Below, in pieces: positions 48,261 through 59,377 of a stretch of 64,000 nucleotides of DNA. This stretch comes from Apostichopus californicus (lineage: Eukaryota > Echinodermata > Holothuroidea > Aspidochirotida > Stichopodidae): assembly GCA_020650975.1 (NCBI GenBank), contig JAIPMN010002449.1, positions 1 to 64,000 on the forward strand. Direction: 5' to 3'. Numbering within the stretch: position 1 is the first letter of the stretch; every line of letters starts with the position of its first letter. The notes beneath the pieces are model-generated. The model had not been told where the DNA came from. It saw only the letters and a list, made by a program, of their open reading frames with translations, and ran no database searches. The position numbers and the translations under genes were made by a program.

Positions 48261-50814
48261 AATTCAAGGGAACTTAGTGCTGCCACATGGTGATTGCATC
48301 AATTTATAAGTTTTCTCTTTTCACTTGTGACGTCTGATCAGGGAAGCATACATATCAATGCAACATCCTACGATGGTTCAGGTGGAACGAGGAAACAGCT
48401 TTTCTTTTTTTTTCAACTCAATATCAACACCAGTTCTTGAGTTATGTAGCATACAAATCATCTGCTCCAACATTTATACATGCAAGCGTTACATACTGAT
48501 TAAAAAGACCCAAGATCCTACAAATTACACGTCTGAAGGTACCGTAAATTGAGCGCAGAGAGATATGAACCGATAACGGTTGTTGACGAGAAAAACTTCT
48601 TCGTCTCTGAAGGCAGATTGGGGAGAAACGATCTACATCTTCATCATCGGTACATGCTCTTTGCTCACGATCGACGACATCTATTAAGTCTTGACGTGTA
48701 TCGTGTCCGCCACGATCCAGATCATACTGTCAATTATACTAGAAGGTTTCCCAGGAGGACAGAAAAACTAGATCTTAGCAACCATTAATAGAAGTTGTTT
48801 CTTTAAACTTGGATAAAAACTGTGACAAATAATGAATTTAGAAAAGTGCTTACGTCTAGTGGGCATGCACATATCAAACCAAATCAAGCCTCTTGTCCGC
48901 TAGCATCTGTCCAATTCTTGTAAACAAGTACTTCTCACTGGCAAACTCTGTACATAATGTATGGTATACTGCACACACAGGACAAATCACATGTATGCAT
49001 TTTAAAATTAAAATGTGTCCCAAAGAGTTCCCAAGTCTGTGTGGCAGAACTTTACCTATTTTTTTAAATATATATAATTCAGTTGTGCAACCAAATAATT
49101 CCTTCAAAATAAAGTGTTCAAAGGCCATCACTCACATACAGTATTAAGAATGACCAAGAAGTAAAGATGGTTGACCTGTTCCATTTGGCATATATAGCAT
49201 TTTGGAATTTTTTTAGAGATTATTAAATTTTCTTTCACATGAAATGTTGAAAATTACTTATAATTCTGAGTACCAAATCCGATATGCACCAAATGCTTTA
49301 TATTGTAAGCAAAGCATTCTGCTGTCTGATACCAGAAATTTTTTCCATATAATTGTATTTTATTGACAGAAGAACTGGACTGCAAGAACAAAACTTGGTT
49401 TTCTGCCTCAGAACAGATTGTAAATTCATTACCCTATAGTAAACCGGAATCTAAGACACTTTTAAATTCCCACGAAATAGCTAACAAGGTGTTTCCATGC
49501 AATTTAAAGCCACGGTAAGATCACTTGTACAGTCACTGTACATGATGTACAGTATTGCTACCATCTTCTCCAGAAAACGAGAGAAGCCAGCTGACAGCTG
49601 GTTGCCGGGTGATTAGCATAATCAATTCTCCGATAGCAACTGCCGCACACAGCATTAAAACACACTAACGTTAACTACAGACTTATCATTAGAAAGTGTT
49701 GCACTGCATGTTATGAATTGAGAATTTTTAAATTATTGATAATTAGTTTGAACGGACAGTGTTTTGCTGGGGTTTTTCTTCATAACCGGCATACATATTG
49801 TACTTTAGTAGGTAGTAAGTCCATTTGTGATGACAGTTATCTCTACAAGAAAATAACCATGAATATACCAACGTTTTACTATTTCCGTAAATTAACACAA
49901 CCCTGTGGCACTAAATATACAACCCCCTACCCCCCCCCCTTCCAATGTGTCCTTCTGCAGAGTTTATAACGATTAGATAACACTCAACCCTGCAGTTTAG
50001 TAATTAAGGGACCGTTGCCAAATCATCTCCCCGTCGTCGTTCCAACGTCGTCGCTGTGTGCTCACAAGCCTATACACATCTAGAGATCTTCAACTAGCTA
50101 CAACAAGAAGCACAGTACTTTCTAGTTCCACCGTCTATAAAAGTATTCCAGCTGACCAGACGCAGCGAAGCCAGCAGATTCATAAATTCGTATTTACGTA
50201 TTTTAGTGTTATGGACTATTATATTAAGCACCGATCATCGAACCATGAGAAAAGATAGCAGGCCATTATAATGTAGTGACGCACGCTGATCCGGAGGATA
50301 CCAAAGTTTACGACTGTAGCGATAGGAGGTACTGTAGGTAGGTGCTGGAGTGGAGATACATATGCCCGAGGGCGAGCATTACCCGACTATTGCTATGTAG
50401 GAGAATCTTCCAGATAATTAACTTAACCGTTTTATCCTGTATCCTTCTTCATCTGGATAATCGGGTCATGGTGCCCATTACAAATCAGATAAAGTAATAG
50501 AGATACTGTTTCTAACTTAATAAACTCAGCAGCTCTAGTCTAGTTATCGGAGATTTTGTAACTTTCTTTTTAAGGTTTAAGTATAATAGTACTACTTTGT
50601 GTTGGGATGAGAAAAATTTATTTATGATCCGTGGATACCGATTTAAACGTTATTCATGACGACGAAATCATGCACCGCTAAGCTGGCTTCCAAGATTCTT
50701 GCAAATTAGCAACCTGAGTGGGCAACTAATAGGGCTCCCATTTGGATAAAAGGTGAACGATGAGGTTACACTGAGGTAATTATAACACAAAACATAGTAC
50801 ACAGTTTGGGTATG

Positions 50815-50845
50815 AACTATGACACTTACCTGTCTCCGATACATA
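50815..50845 (-). repeat. Short GACAGGTAAG-family fragment
   Basis: Minus strand CGGAGACAGGTAAGTGTC; only the 3' end of the family is recognisable. Confidence 0.35.
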
Positions 50846-51059
50846 TATGCATTCCAATGCATTGATTCAGAATGTTAACACTACTGCGAAGTTCATGACA
50901 AATGTAATTTATGGTACTTATATATTCCAAATCTTTAAGTTGATTTTATTATTTTAAAAGGTGACTTGTTTCCAATACTAATATCTGGTTTCAGCATAAA
51001 TTGTCAATGCTTGCTATTAAGTACAGTATTAAAAGCTTATTATGTTACGAGTTCATAGT

Positions 51060-51105
51060 GCGAATGTATAGGAGAGACAGGTAAGAGAGGAATGAAGTCA
51101 TTTTG
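51060..51105 (+). repeat. Short GACAGGTAAG-family copy
   Basis: TAGGAGAGACAGGTAAGAGA followed by GGAATGAAGTCA, matching the GGAACGAAGT end of the 40.1-kb copy. Confidence 0.45.
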
Positions 51106-52299
51106 AAGTACAGTCTCTGTTAAAGTAAAACCTGTGTCACATGTCTCTATGTTAAGTTATATGCACTAAAAATTATGTAAATTCTCAATTTGATGCAACC
51201 ATTAAGAGTTCTTAACTTCTTAAATCCACCTAGATCTTTCTTGTAGAAACCTGTGCAAAATGCATGCATTGCATTCTTCAGATGTTTACCTTCAAATTAA
51301 ACAGTATTGTTCTTGTCTATAATGCCCTGTGTTAATAATTTGCATAACAACACATACGTATTGTACAATCCACCACAACGACCAAACCGACTTGACTTTA
51401 AATGCTTATGCGAGTATATACTTTTCATTTTTAAAATCTTCTTATGATACTTTTGCCAATTAAACCTCTTTACTGTTATCCTTTCTCTAATTCTTTTCTT
51501 TCATTTTCTTTTTCAATTTTGATTCCAGCTTTCACAAGAAAAAGTTACATACATTCAAAAAAAACACACCAACGAAAAGTCATTAATATTCCATTTGTAT
51601 ATTAGCAGGAATGGATACATCCCTTTCTACATCCGTGGTATTATACTTGAGCCTCTATTAGGAGTAAAATTTCAAAAAACTGTCAGTAGGTGTGAAAGCA
51701 TAGCTTGGATGAAATGTCATTTGGTGACAGTTTTTCACAAGGTCTGTAATAAGAGTGTCAGCAGTTCTTCTTAAGTAAATGCCAAAAAAAAATATGTAAC
51801 CAGTTAACAGTGCATGAGTCAGTGACATGAGCAATGTTTTGTTTAGTTGTTAACTTCTTTGAAAACTTGTTTGGAAATAAAAATTGATGGACCTTCATAT
51901 TCTATACAGAAGCACATTAGGTTAATGACATTCACGGTCAAAGCTGGAATCAAGGTTGGACACCAAATTTTTGACTGAATGTTTTAGTATAAATTTTGTA
52001 AATATATTATGATGTAAACAAGTCAAAACAACTAATGTATGGAATTAATTCTATCCCACATACTTTCCTATAGTTTTATCCTGACCCATAAAACACAGCA
52101 AGACCAATGTTGTGATTTGCCTAAACCACTCTTTGGCTGCAAATTCTAGGTGTGTTTGTGTCAAAATGAAGAATATATTTGGCACAGCTTTTTGTACTAA
52201 TTTTTGACTACTAACTAAAATTTTTAAAAAAAGATGAAAATCCCCCAAAATACCATCATGTTTGTGCACTATTTCCAAACTGTTTACTTCATGGCAATT

Positions 52300-52431
52300 T
52301 AGCAGGCCATACCGGGGAGGTGGGGGAGGGGGTGGTTGTACATTGGAAAAACCAGCTTTAATGTTGGTCCGGCCTACCAGGGTACCGACTTCATAAATTT
52401 GGCCACCAAGTAAAAAGGTTGCCTGCCCCTG
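52300..52431 (-). mobile_element. Possible end of a hAT-type element
   Basis: Read inward from 52431 on the minus strand: CAGGGGCAGGCAACCTTTTT, then TGGTGGCCAAATTTATG and GGCCGGACC, like the terminal CAGGGGTCGGCAACC and internal GGGCCGGACC of known hAT elements. The opposite end was not found with confidence. Confidence 0.4.
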
Positions 52432-54214
52432 GCCTATACCCATACAAGAACTGTATGCAACTTGTTTGTTAGATCTCAATCAATATTTTAACTTCAAAAG
52501 TAAAATACTGCCAAACTTTCCTACTTTCAGTCTGTATGTTCTAATTTTTCTTGACACGCTCTTGGTTCGCACCTCCCTGTGGTTTGCGGACTGTAATTCT
52601 AACTGATCAACAAGCTTGGAATGTACTGTACTCACTGTTTTGACACAGTACAGTACAGTACGACCTACTGTAGCTGCAAAGATGAAATTTTAACAGACAA
52701 AAGTTTTACAAAATAAACGTATGTAAACTGAGACTATGACATTATTCACGAATTTCCAAACAATCCAATTTATCAGATGTCAGCAAAATATATATACGAA
52801 AGAAAACATACTAAAAGGACAAACAGGAAAGACATTTTCACAAGTGAAACTGAGAGACAGCTCAGCGAAAGTGAATTTTTATACCAATTCAATCATAATC
52901 ACAGCAAGATGGAGAGTTTTGCCAGTATTGTTTTCATCTTAATCCAATCATACCTGTTTCCCTACTCCTCCCTGGTCTTACAGACTTGACATGACCCCTG
53001 CTAGGAAGTGCATGACACTTTCCAGACCCATGAAAATCTAGCACTGACAAGCACGTTTGATCAGTTTCATTGAACTGCAGATCTTTGTTACTGTGGCAAC
53101 AAACAGTCACAATTAGGAGCTGTGACAATGTTAGCCTACACCCGCACTGATTGTGCATTGCATATATGATAGGCAAGGCAGAGAAGAAAGTTGTCACTAG
53201 TGAGCAGCGGGTAATTATATTAATCACTTCCTTTGTGCCTTAAATCAGTTGGAGACTTGCTTCCTCTCAGCTGACATGGTTACTTTATGAGGAAACGACC
53301 AAATCCAATTTGTGGTCTACACAGTGGCCTGTTAAAGCTGACTACCGTTAATTAGTCCACATTAAATCTCCCCATCATAAATTAACACGAGACAATAAAC
53401 ATTACCTAATCCTAATAGGATCAGTGTATCTACAAGTTACACTAAAGTGTTGTTAAACCACTTTTGTAATTAAATTGCAAAATTACTGGACATTTACAAG
53501 CTAAATTAGTAAATTGCCCATTACTAAAATCTGAATTGTTACGTGACGTTGGTCATTTGTAACAATTAAAGGATTAATAGACAGAATCCTCATACGATCA
53601 AATTTAGAACTACTAGATATTAACCATATAAAATATTGTATCACATACGGCATGACCACGAAAGAAAGTTGTGGGTGCTGACTGATTTGAACCATTGTCC
53701 TACTGTAATGGACCAGTCCAGTTATATACAGTTCAACATGTTGACTGATGCATTCAGTCCAAGTTGCTAGGGATGTTATCTAGTTTGGATATACTTGTAA
53801 CCAAGGGAAACATGAAATTTCACTTGATGTCACCAAACAGATTTCAGAGAAATGAGCCTACACTACAGAACACTTTCCCATCTAATGACTAAATCACCAG
53901 ATGAAGCCAGTTCAGGCACAGGTCAGATAGCTGGCGTTTAAATAGCAGTTGTAAGTTGAAATTAAGATTGGCCAAAATTTCCTATACATTATTTAGATGA
54001 ACATTTGAAACTAATCCAGAGAATCTCATCTGTGATATTGACCTTGAGATTGACCTTATTATAACAGAGGCAAGTGAATGTGACATACTTGATAAGATTC
54101 ATGCCTAAGAAATTTTGCAGTCAGATGAATCCAAATTTTATTTTGTTGCAATTAACCAAACAATAAATCAAAATTGAACTGACCAGCTTTGGATATTTAC
54201 AAGCGACAATTAAT

Positions 54215-54310
54215 TAAGCTTACCTGTCTGTTAACAACCTCAGCATTCTCACTTTACCTTGTCTATGAGTGTTAAAAAGGTTAATGCTACTGTAGTTCAC
54301 TCTCTGCATG
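54215..54310 (-). repeat. GACAGGTAAG-family copy
   Basis: Minus strand: AGTGAGAATGCTGAGGTTGT, TAACAGACAGGTAAGC. The upstream part is more diverged than at 47-48 kb. Confidence 0.55.
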
Positions 54311-57300
54311 CAAGAGCTAGAGTGCTGACACTGTGATGAGATATGTAAGCTATGAACTGCAGCCAATGAACTGCAGTAATTTTTTAACTCATCACCACAA
54401 AACCAATAGTGTAAATTGAGTGATGACAACTACACCTTGACTCTCAGAATGAGGGTGGAAAAAAAAAATCTACTTTTCCGGGCAACACTTTCCAACTTTT
54501 CACATTTAAACCCAAATTTGATTATTAAATCGTACATATTACTATATGTAAGTTACAGTTTATCAGCGCCTCAGAGATTAAAACAAGAAGAAATGACTCA
54601 GCCACAGTCAGAAGAAACCATTATACCTCGTGGATCTGTTTTTAGACTACTCCACAAAATCTGAGAGAAAATTTTAGCAAGCTGTTCAGGCTTATAAGTA
54701 CTAGTAGAGTATTTGTTGTAAAAAGGAAAGAGTAAAAGGGACTTACGAAAGTCCCACGAGGACTATCATGTTTCGCACTGCTGGGTGCTTTTATCCGTCG
54801 CAAGTGGCAATTTCAAAAGTCAATTACATCAGTCGCTGGTTCAAAAGGAGCTGACTCACCGAATTACTGCCCCTCAAAAATAATGCAGGATTTAAAATGA
54901 CATTTCATACGGGTTTAAGAAAAACGGAGATTTGCGGGCATTCGATAAAAAATTTCGAAAAGAACGAGCAATACACAGATGATGGGCTGGAATTTGGATG
55001 GAATACCTCAAGATTGTTACATTTGTTTTTTTGCAAGTAACTTTGAAAAGTAGCCAAAGTGGGGATCATATGGGAGAACCCAGCAGAGTGCTGAATGTTT
55101 CTAAATTCTTAGAATGACTTGATTTTTTTATAATTGTCAGTAACTCTTTACTTCCAGTCCCAGACTTCAACATTCACCAATATGGTCAATTTCTTTACAG
55201 ATGTTTTTGTATGTTGATTTTACCTTTTATTTATTGCAGGTTGTATTAATTACTAGCCTTTTGAATTTTAATTAGATTTATCATCTAAAATCTGCACAAT
55301 GTTAAATTAAGACAAAACCTAAATTGAACATAATTCTATACCTGTACAGGTGTATAGAACCCCATGAAAATCAGATACTTATATTTATACTAAGCAGTGG
55401 ATCACTCCAGATGGTGAAAATTGTGGCTTTTTTTGATATTTCACCACTCAGCAGTATTAAATTTATAGTAATCAACAAAAATCTACTCACTAATGATCAA
55501 GATTATATATGTTTACACTGTATAAGCTCTTAGTATATTTTATGTGTTGATACACAAACAATTAGCGCAAAAACTGGCGGGTAAATTTAACGTTTTGGCG
55601 AGTAGAATTTTATTTTAATTTAGTCACCAGTTGGCAAGTATTTTTTTTAAAAATTGTCGAGGCTTGCTGTATTATCTAATAGCATTTACAGACACAATCT
55701 GACACAAATTTGTGTCTGGACAAGTCTGGACAAGAACACAACGTACATGTGGTTACTGTAACTAGTACCAGTGCTCTGTACTGTACTATAATCACATACA
55801 AAATGGACACAGACACAGTTTACATTTATATATGAAAGAATATGTACATATAGATCTACATTAATTAATCTACGAATCTTGAATAAAATTCATTCCACAT
55901 CCTGTAGCTGTTAATTATTCACTTTCCAATTGGGATTTTTGGCTTGAGCTTTAGATCCGATCTGTCATTTGTCATTGATGATCTGTCATTGAAATGTTCT
56001 GGTTATTTGGCAGGTTTATAACCATAAAGGACATATATATACAGATAAAAAACCACAACAACCTTCCTATTGTATTTCACTGTACTGTAGAAGAAACCAA
56101 TACAAATTTACCCTTAGCAACCGTACTTGATAAATCCAGTTGAACTACCGTACTGTAGCAATAATATACATGCCGTGCACCTTCCTTTCAGAGACAGTCA
56201 TATATGACTCATCCATGACGATCTTCTCATTTTAATTGCTGTTTTTCTGCTACGGGTGAGAGGCATGACAGAATATCAGCAGGTTGTACATTTATTAAAA
56301 AAACAGAAACGACTGTTTAACAAGATGAAAACAGCCGAAGAAACACCTGGTTAGTCCTTGGAATCTGTTCTGATAATGGCATGAACGGTCACGTACTGTA
56401 CATAGCAGGTAGCTTATTGCACTTTCAAAATGATTGGTTTTGGTTTTTTTGTACATTTGGCTTCGGAGAAAATCATTGATATTTAAAAGGATGAACTGTA
56501 AGGTATATATACTTTAAAAGATTCAATCTTTGGTATCATTGCTATGGTAACAATCAAACAATAAATAATGGCCACAGAGGAGAAAAACATCTCCACAAAT
56601 GTTAGTACTCTCTAATTATTACAATCAGTATTGGTTTGTTTTCCACCGTATTCAATACTTGTCACTTTCCAACCATAAGAAGGTTTGATGGTACGGTAGT
56701 CTGGACTGAATATGTCGAGCTTATTCAGCTACGAAAGGTTAAAAGTTCTGCAATATTAGGAACTATTGGCAAATACTGTCAATTAACATTTTCTTTAATT
56801 CTGGGGCACAACTGGAGATAGATGTTTTTTTTCCTCAACCAAAAGTAACCTTGTAACAAAAAGATTCTGAATCACAGAATGACATCAACTGCCATAGTTT
56901 GAACGGTAAATAATTTACAAACTACTAAACAAGTACAAACCTCTTTCTTATTGTGAACAATGACTGTGAGCTACAACTTCAAGTAGGCTGTAGTAAAAAT
57001 GTGTTCTCCTATTGCTTTAAATGGAGAGAGAACATTAATAAGCCCTCAACAGGTAAAACAGAGGACTATCAGTATTAAATGCTTAATACACATGTAGTAC
57101 AATCATTGCAATGTTTTGCCTACAGTACCCTAAAATATCTGTACAGAAGAGTTTCATTATTGACAAACAAGATAACACAGTGTACAGTAATCAGACTAAT
57201 CCTAAAGATAATCATGTTGACTAATAATACTGGTTACTGATACATGTGTCATGTACGTACTACAAACTTAAAGGTGCAGGGATGTTTTACAACCAGCCAT

Positions 57301-59141
57301 GACACATACAGTAAATATTTAGAAGGAAGTTTGTTTGCGTGTCCCCCGTCAGACAATCTAAATTTTCTTTTGCTGTCTAGATGCCCATGAAGTTGGACAG
57401 TTCAACGCCGATCCTTTGATGGTGAAGTTGCAGTATTTACAAATTTTCAAAGAACTTGCAACATGTCAGTCATAATTATTGAATTGTAAAAAACCACTTA
57501 AGCACAGGGTCAAGTGAAAAATAAACATATTTAGTAGCTTTTAATATCTCTACATTAAACACACTTACTGTACTGTACTGTAGATTCAAACACAAGCACT
57601 GTCATCTTTCCAGTATTTTTTTATTTAAATGAGATCTTACAGTATGGTTATGGTTCACTTTCATTATATATTTGGATTACAATTAATTTGTGTTTAAATA
57701 CTGAACAAGGAATGTTACTTGGAAGCCATATATACCATATTACAACACATGTACTGTAGTGTCTAGTGTCTACATCTGTACTCAGTGTACAAAACTCTGT
57801 ATACTGTACGTAACACTCAATGTTGCAATGGCTAAAGCACATGAAAGGTTTCTTGATCACAAAAGTAATTTGCTAAATTAAATAACACTATATGCACTGG
57901 AGATACATAATACCAATCTAAATATAGTAGATTCTATCTTTTATGTCATCAACCTATCATTTATTGCTTGGACAACTTCCTAGTTTGTCATAATACACAC
58001 AATAAGGGAGAAGAAAACAGATATCCATCAGTAATTTTAAATAATAAAACACTGATTCACTGAAACATAATGGGTTTATTTACTTATTAGTATTGGTTCT
58101 AACTTCCTGCTTGCACAATTATACTTAATTACCTAGACTAAGCTATATATACATATTGAAAGATCCCAAAATATCTTTGCAATTCCAAATGAAGAAAACC
58201 CTAGTCATATACCATTTCACCACCCTTATATGCTTCCAGCTTTGACCCCAATTCAACCTTGTAGGAATAAAATAATTAAATTTAAGCTTAAAATAACACA
58301 CTAGTGCCCTGACAAGGGCCAAAATTTTTTTTAACCTTAAACAACACATACTTATATAAAACTTTCCATAAAAAAAAGAGTCAATTATAAGGCTTTCATA
58401 AAATTTAAGAGCAAAATTTATTAATGCATGAAAAAAAAACAGCTCTGGAAAAAATCAGTAATTAGCATCAAACCACAAGACCAGAATAAAATTTCTTGAA
58501 ATAAAAGTAACTTTATTGAGTATGAGACATGTTTATGTCATAAATATTCTGGAAAATATTTAACATATATGTGCTGGGAAGGGTGGGGGGAGGCTTGAAC
58601 CCATCAACACTTGGGGAGAACTAAAAAGGAAAAAGGGATGTGTGCGTTGGAGGGGGCAATCATAAACCATTAATGCCATAGCCAATCTAGGAAGTTCGAA
58701 AGTCAATTATGCTATATTCCACTGTATTAAGTGTCCCTACCGAACCTGCTCATATGAACATGACGCCTACAGTAGCTAGGTTCCACTACTCTTGACTGAC
58801 ACTAACAGTTAGACTAAGCCGAGATGGCAGCGTAAGGTAGAGGGGCATGTCACACTTACTTCAAGGCTAATTATATTTATCTTAACGTAATAACAGGGGA
58901 AACGCTCTTAACGCTGTAATCGGTAGGGATAATATAAATCGTGCTGTGTTTTACTATTTGCGACGATCGTAACTAGACTTTATATAATGATAACGGTATT
59001 CTCACGCAGAATGCATGTTTTTATGCCCAAGTAAGTACTTCATTTATATCACTATGCGAGTATACACTGTACAACTACAAGTTAGTAAGCCTACGTTCAG
59101 CAAACTGTAAAATTAACATAGGCATAGGCTAGATTTCTTAC

Positions 59142-59220
59142 CTTTCGTAAATGAGAATGAAAAACTGAGAATAAATACAGTGCAGAAACAAAGTGATCCC
59201 TTCCCTCTGAGGGAGAACAT
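59142..59220 (-). CDS. CLSTN: Calsyntenin exon 1: start codon and signal peptide
   Basis: This 79-base exon opens with ATG at 59220-59218 in the context GCCAAAATG (A at -3) and encodes 26 residues: a basic start MFSLRGKGS and a hydrophobic core LCFCTVFILSFSFSF, a textbook secretory signal peptide. It ends ...ACGAAAG followed by the donor GTAAGA. The leftover G joins TT at exon 2 to make Val, giving FTK-VTNGNHKP, which lines up with the mature N-terminus of vertebrate calsyntenins (..VNKHKP). In-frame stops (TAA, TAG) lie upstream with no intervening ATG, so this start is the first possible in its frame. The signal peptide is supported by composition and phase, not by sequence identity, since signal peptides diverge quickly. 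A different upstream first exon remains possible. Confidence 0.8.
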
Positions 59221-59377
59221 TTTGGCAAAATAAAGAAGTAATCCTTTCCTTGAGTTGTATTGTATGAGTTGCTTCAGTATTCGCGAAAACAGTTATATTG
59301 TAATGTGTCCCTAATCCTCTCTTCGTGAATTTATGCGAAATGACTCTCCCGAAATAGACATCTGGTAATGACGTCAT
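59221..59377 (-). promoter_or_regulatory. Putative 5' UTR/promoter-proximal region of calsyntenin with an overlapping upstream ORF
   Basis: An upstream ATG at 59377-59375 opens a frame that is out of phase with the calsyntenin ATG and runs across it. If exon 1 splices to exon 2 as proposed, this frame would read through the junction and stop four codons into exon 2 (S-Y-K-R-stop). If transcription starts above it, such an overlapping uORF would be expected to reduce calsyntenin translation. No transcription start can be read from the sequence. An AT-rich TAAATAATTAATC stretch lies just upstream (59387-59401), but it is too generic to call a TATA box. Confidence 0.35.
59369..59376. promoter_or_regulatory. 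Full cAMP response element palindrome TGACGTCA
   Basis: A perfect 8-bp CRE palindrome, the consensus for CREB/ATF bZIP factors, sits about 150 bp upstream of the calsyntenin start codon. The distance and the neural role of calsyntenin make a promoter CRE plausible. The site also contains the upstream ATG, so it may lie inside the 5' UTR instead. Confidence 0.45.

Larger units (their letters stand above)
39154..59141 (-). other. Calsyntenin intron 1 (about 20 kb)
   Basis: Phase-1 intron between the signal-peptide exon and the first cadherin exon, with donor GTAAGA and acceptor TTTTTACAG. It holds a 140-bp tandem duplication, a hAT MITE, a 185-bp tandem duplication, a tRNA-derived SINE, several members of the GACAGGTAAG family, and a lone hAT-like end near 52.3-52.4 kb. 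CpG-richer patches occur around 40.59-40.76, 44.4-44.7, 48.54-48.72 and 50.0-50.3 kb. They could be enhancers or remnants, but I see no coding signature I can name. The remainder is AT-rich non-coding DNA. Confidence 0.8.
1001..59220 (-). other. CLSTN: Calsyntenin gene locus (5' ten coding exons; 3' part outside window)
   Basis: Ten minus-strand exons join in one frame: 59142-59220, 38841-39153, 32605-32813, 23861-24004, 10970-11164, 9085-9339, 7241-7413, 3263-3374, 1546-1736, 1001-1110. Cumulative coding lengths leave phases 1,2,1,1,1,1,0,1,0,2, and each matches the next acceptor. The product has, in order: signal peptide (1-26), cadherin repeat 1 (about 33-137), cadherin repeat 2 (about 138-245) with a Cys-Ala-Pro-Gly-Trp end, a linker with the CDRDTY motif, a laminin-G/LNS domain (about 330-515), and the start of the post-LamG region ending near RRFPTPGSR. 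I matched these by memory to vertebrate CLSTN1, which is about 980 residues, so roughly 60% is present. Known family role: synaptic adhesion and organisation on the neuronal surface, and, through the cytoplasmic tail, kinesin-1 light-chain binding. The tail is not in this window. Which paralogue is meant is moot, since invertebrates usually have one gene. Confidence 0.95.

Noticed and set aside
52051-52479. 142-residue minus-strand open frame
   Set aside because: It runs through the hAT-like end and a poly-proline stretch derived from a G-rich tract.
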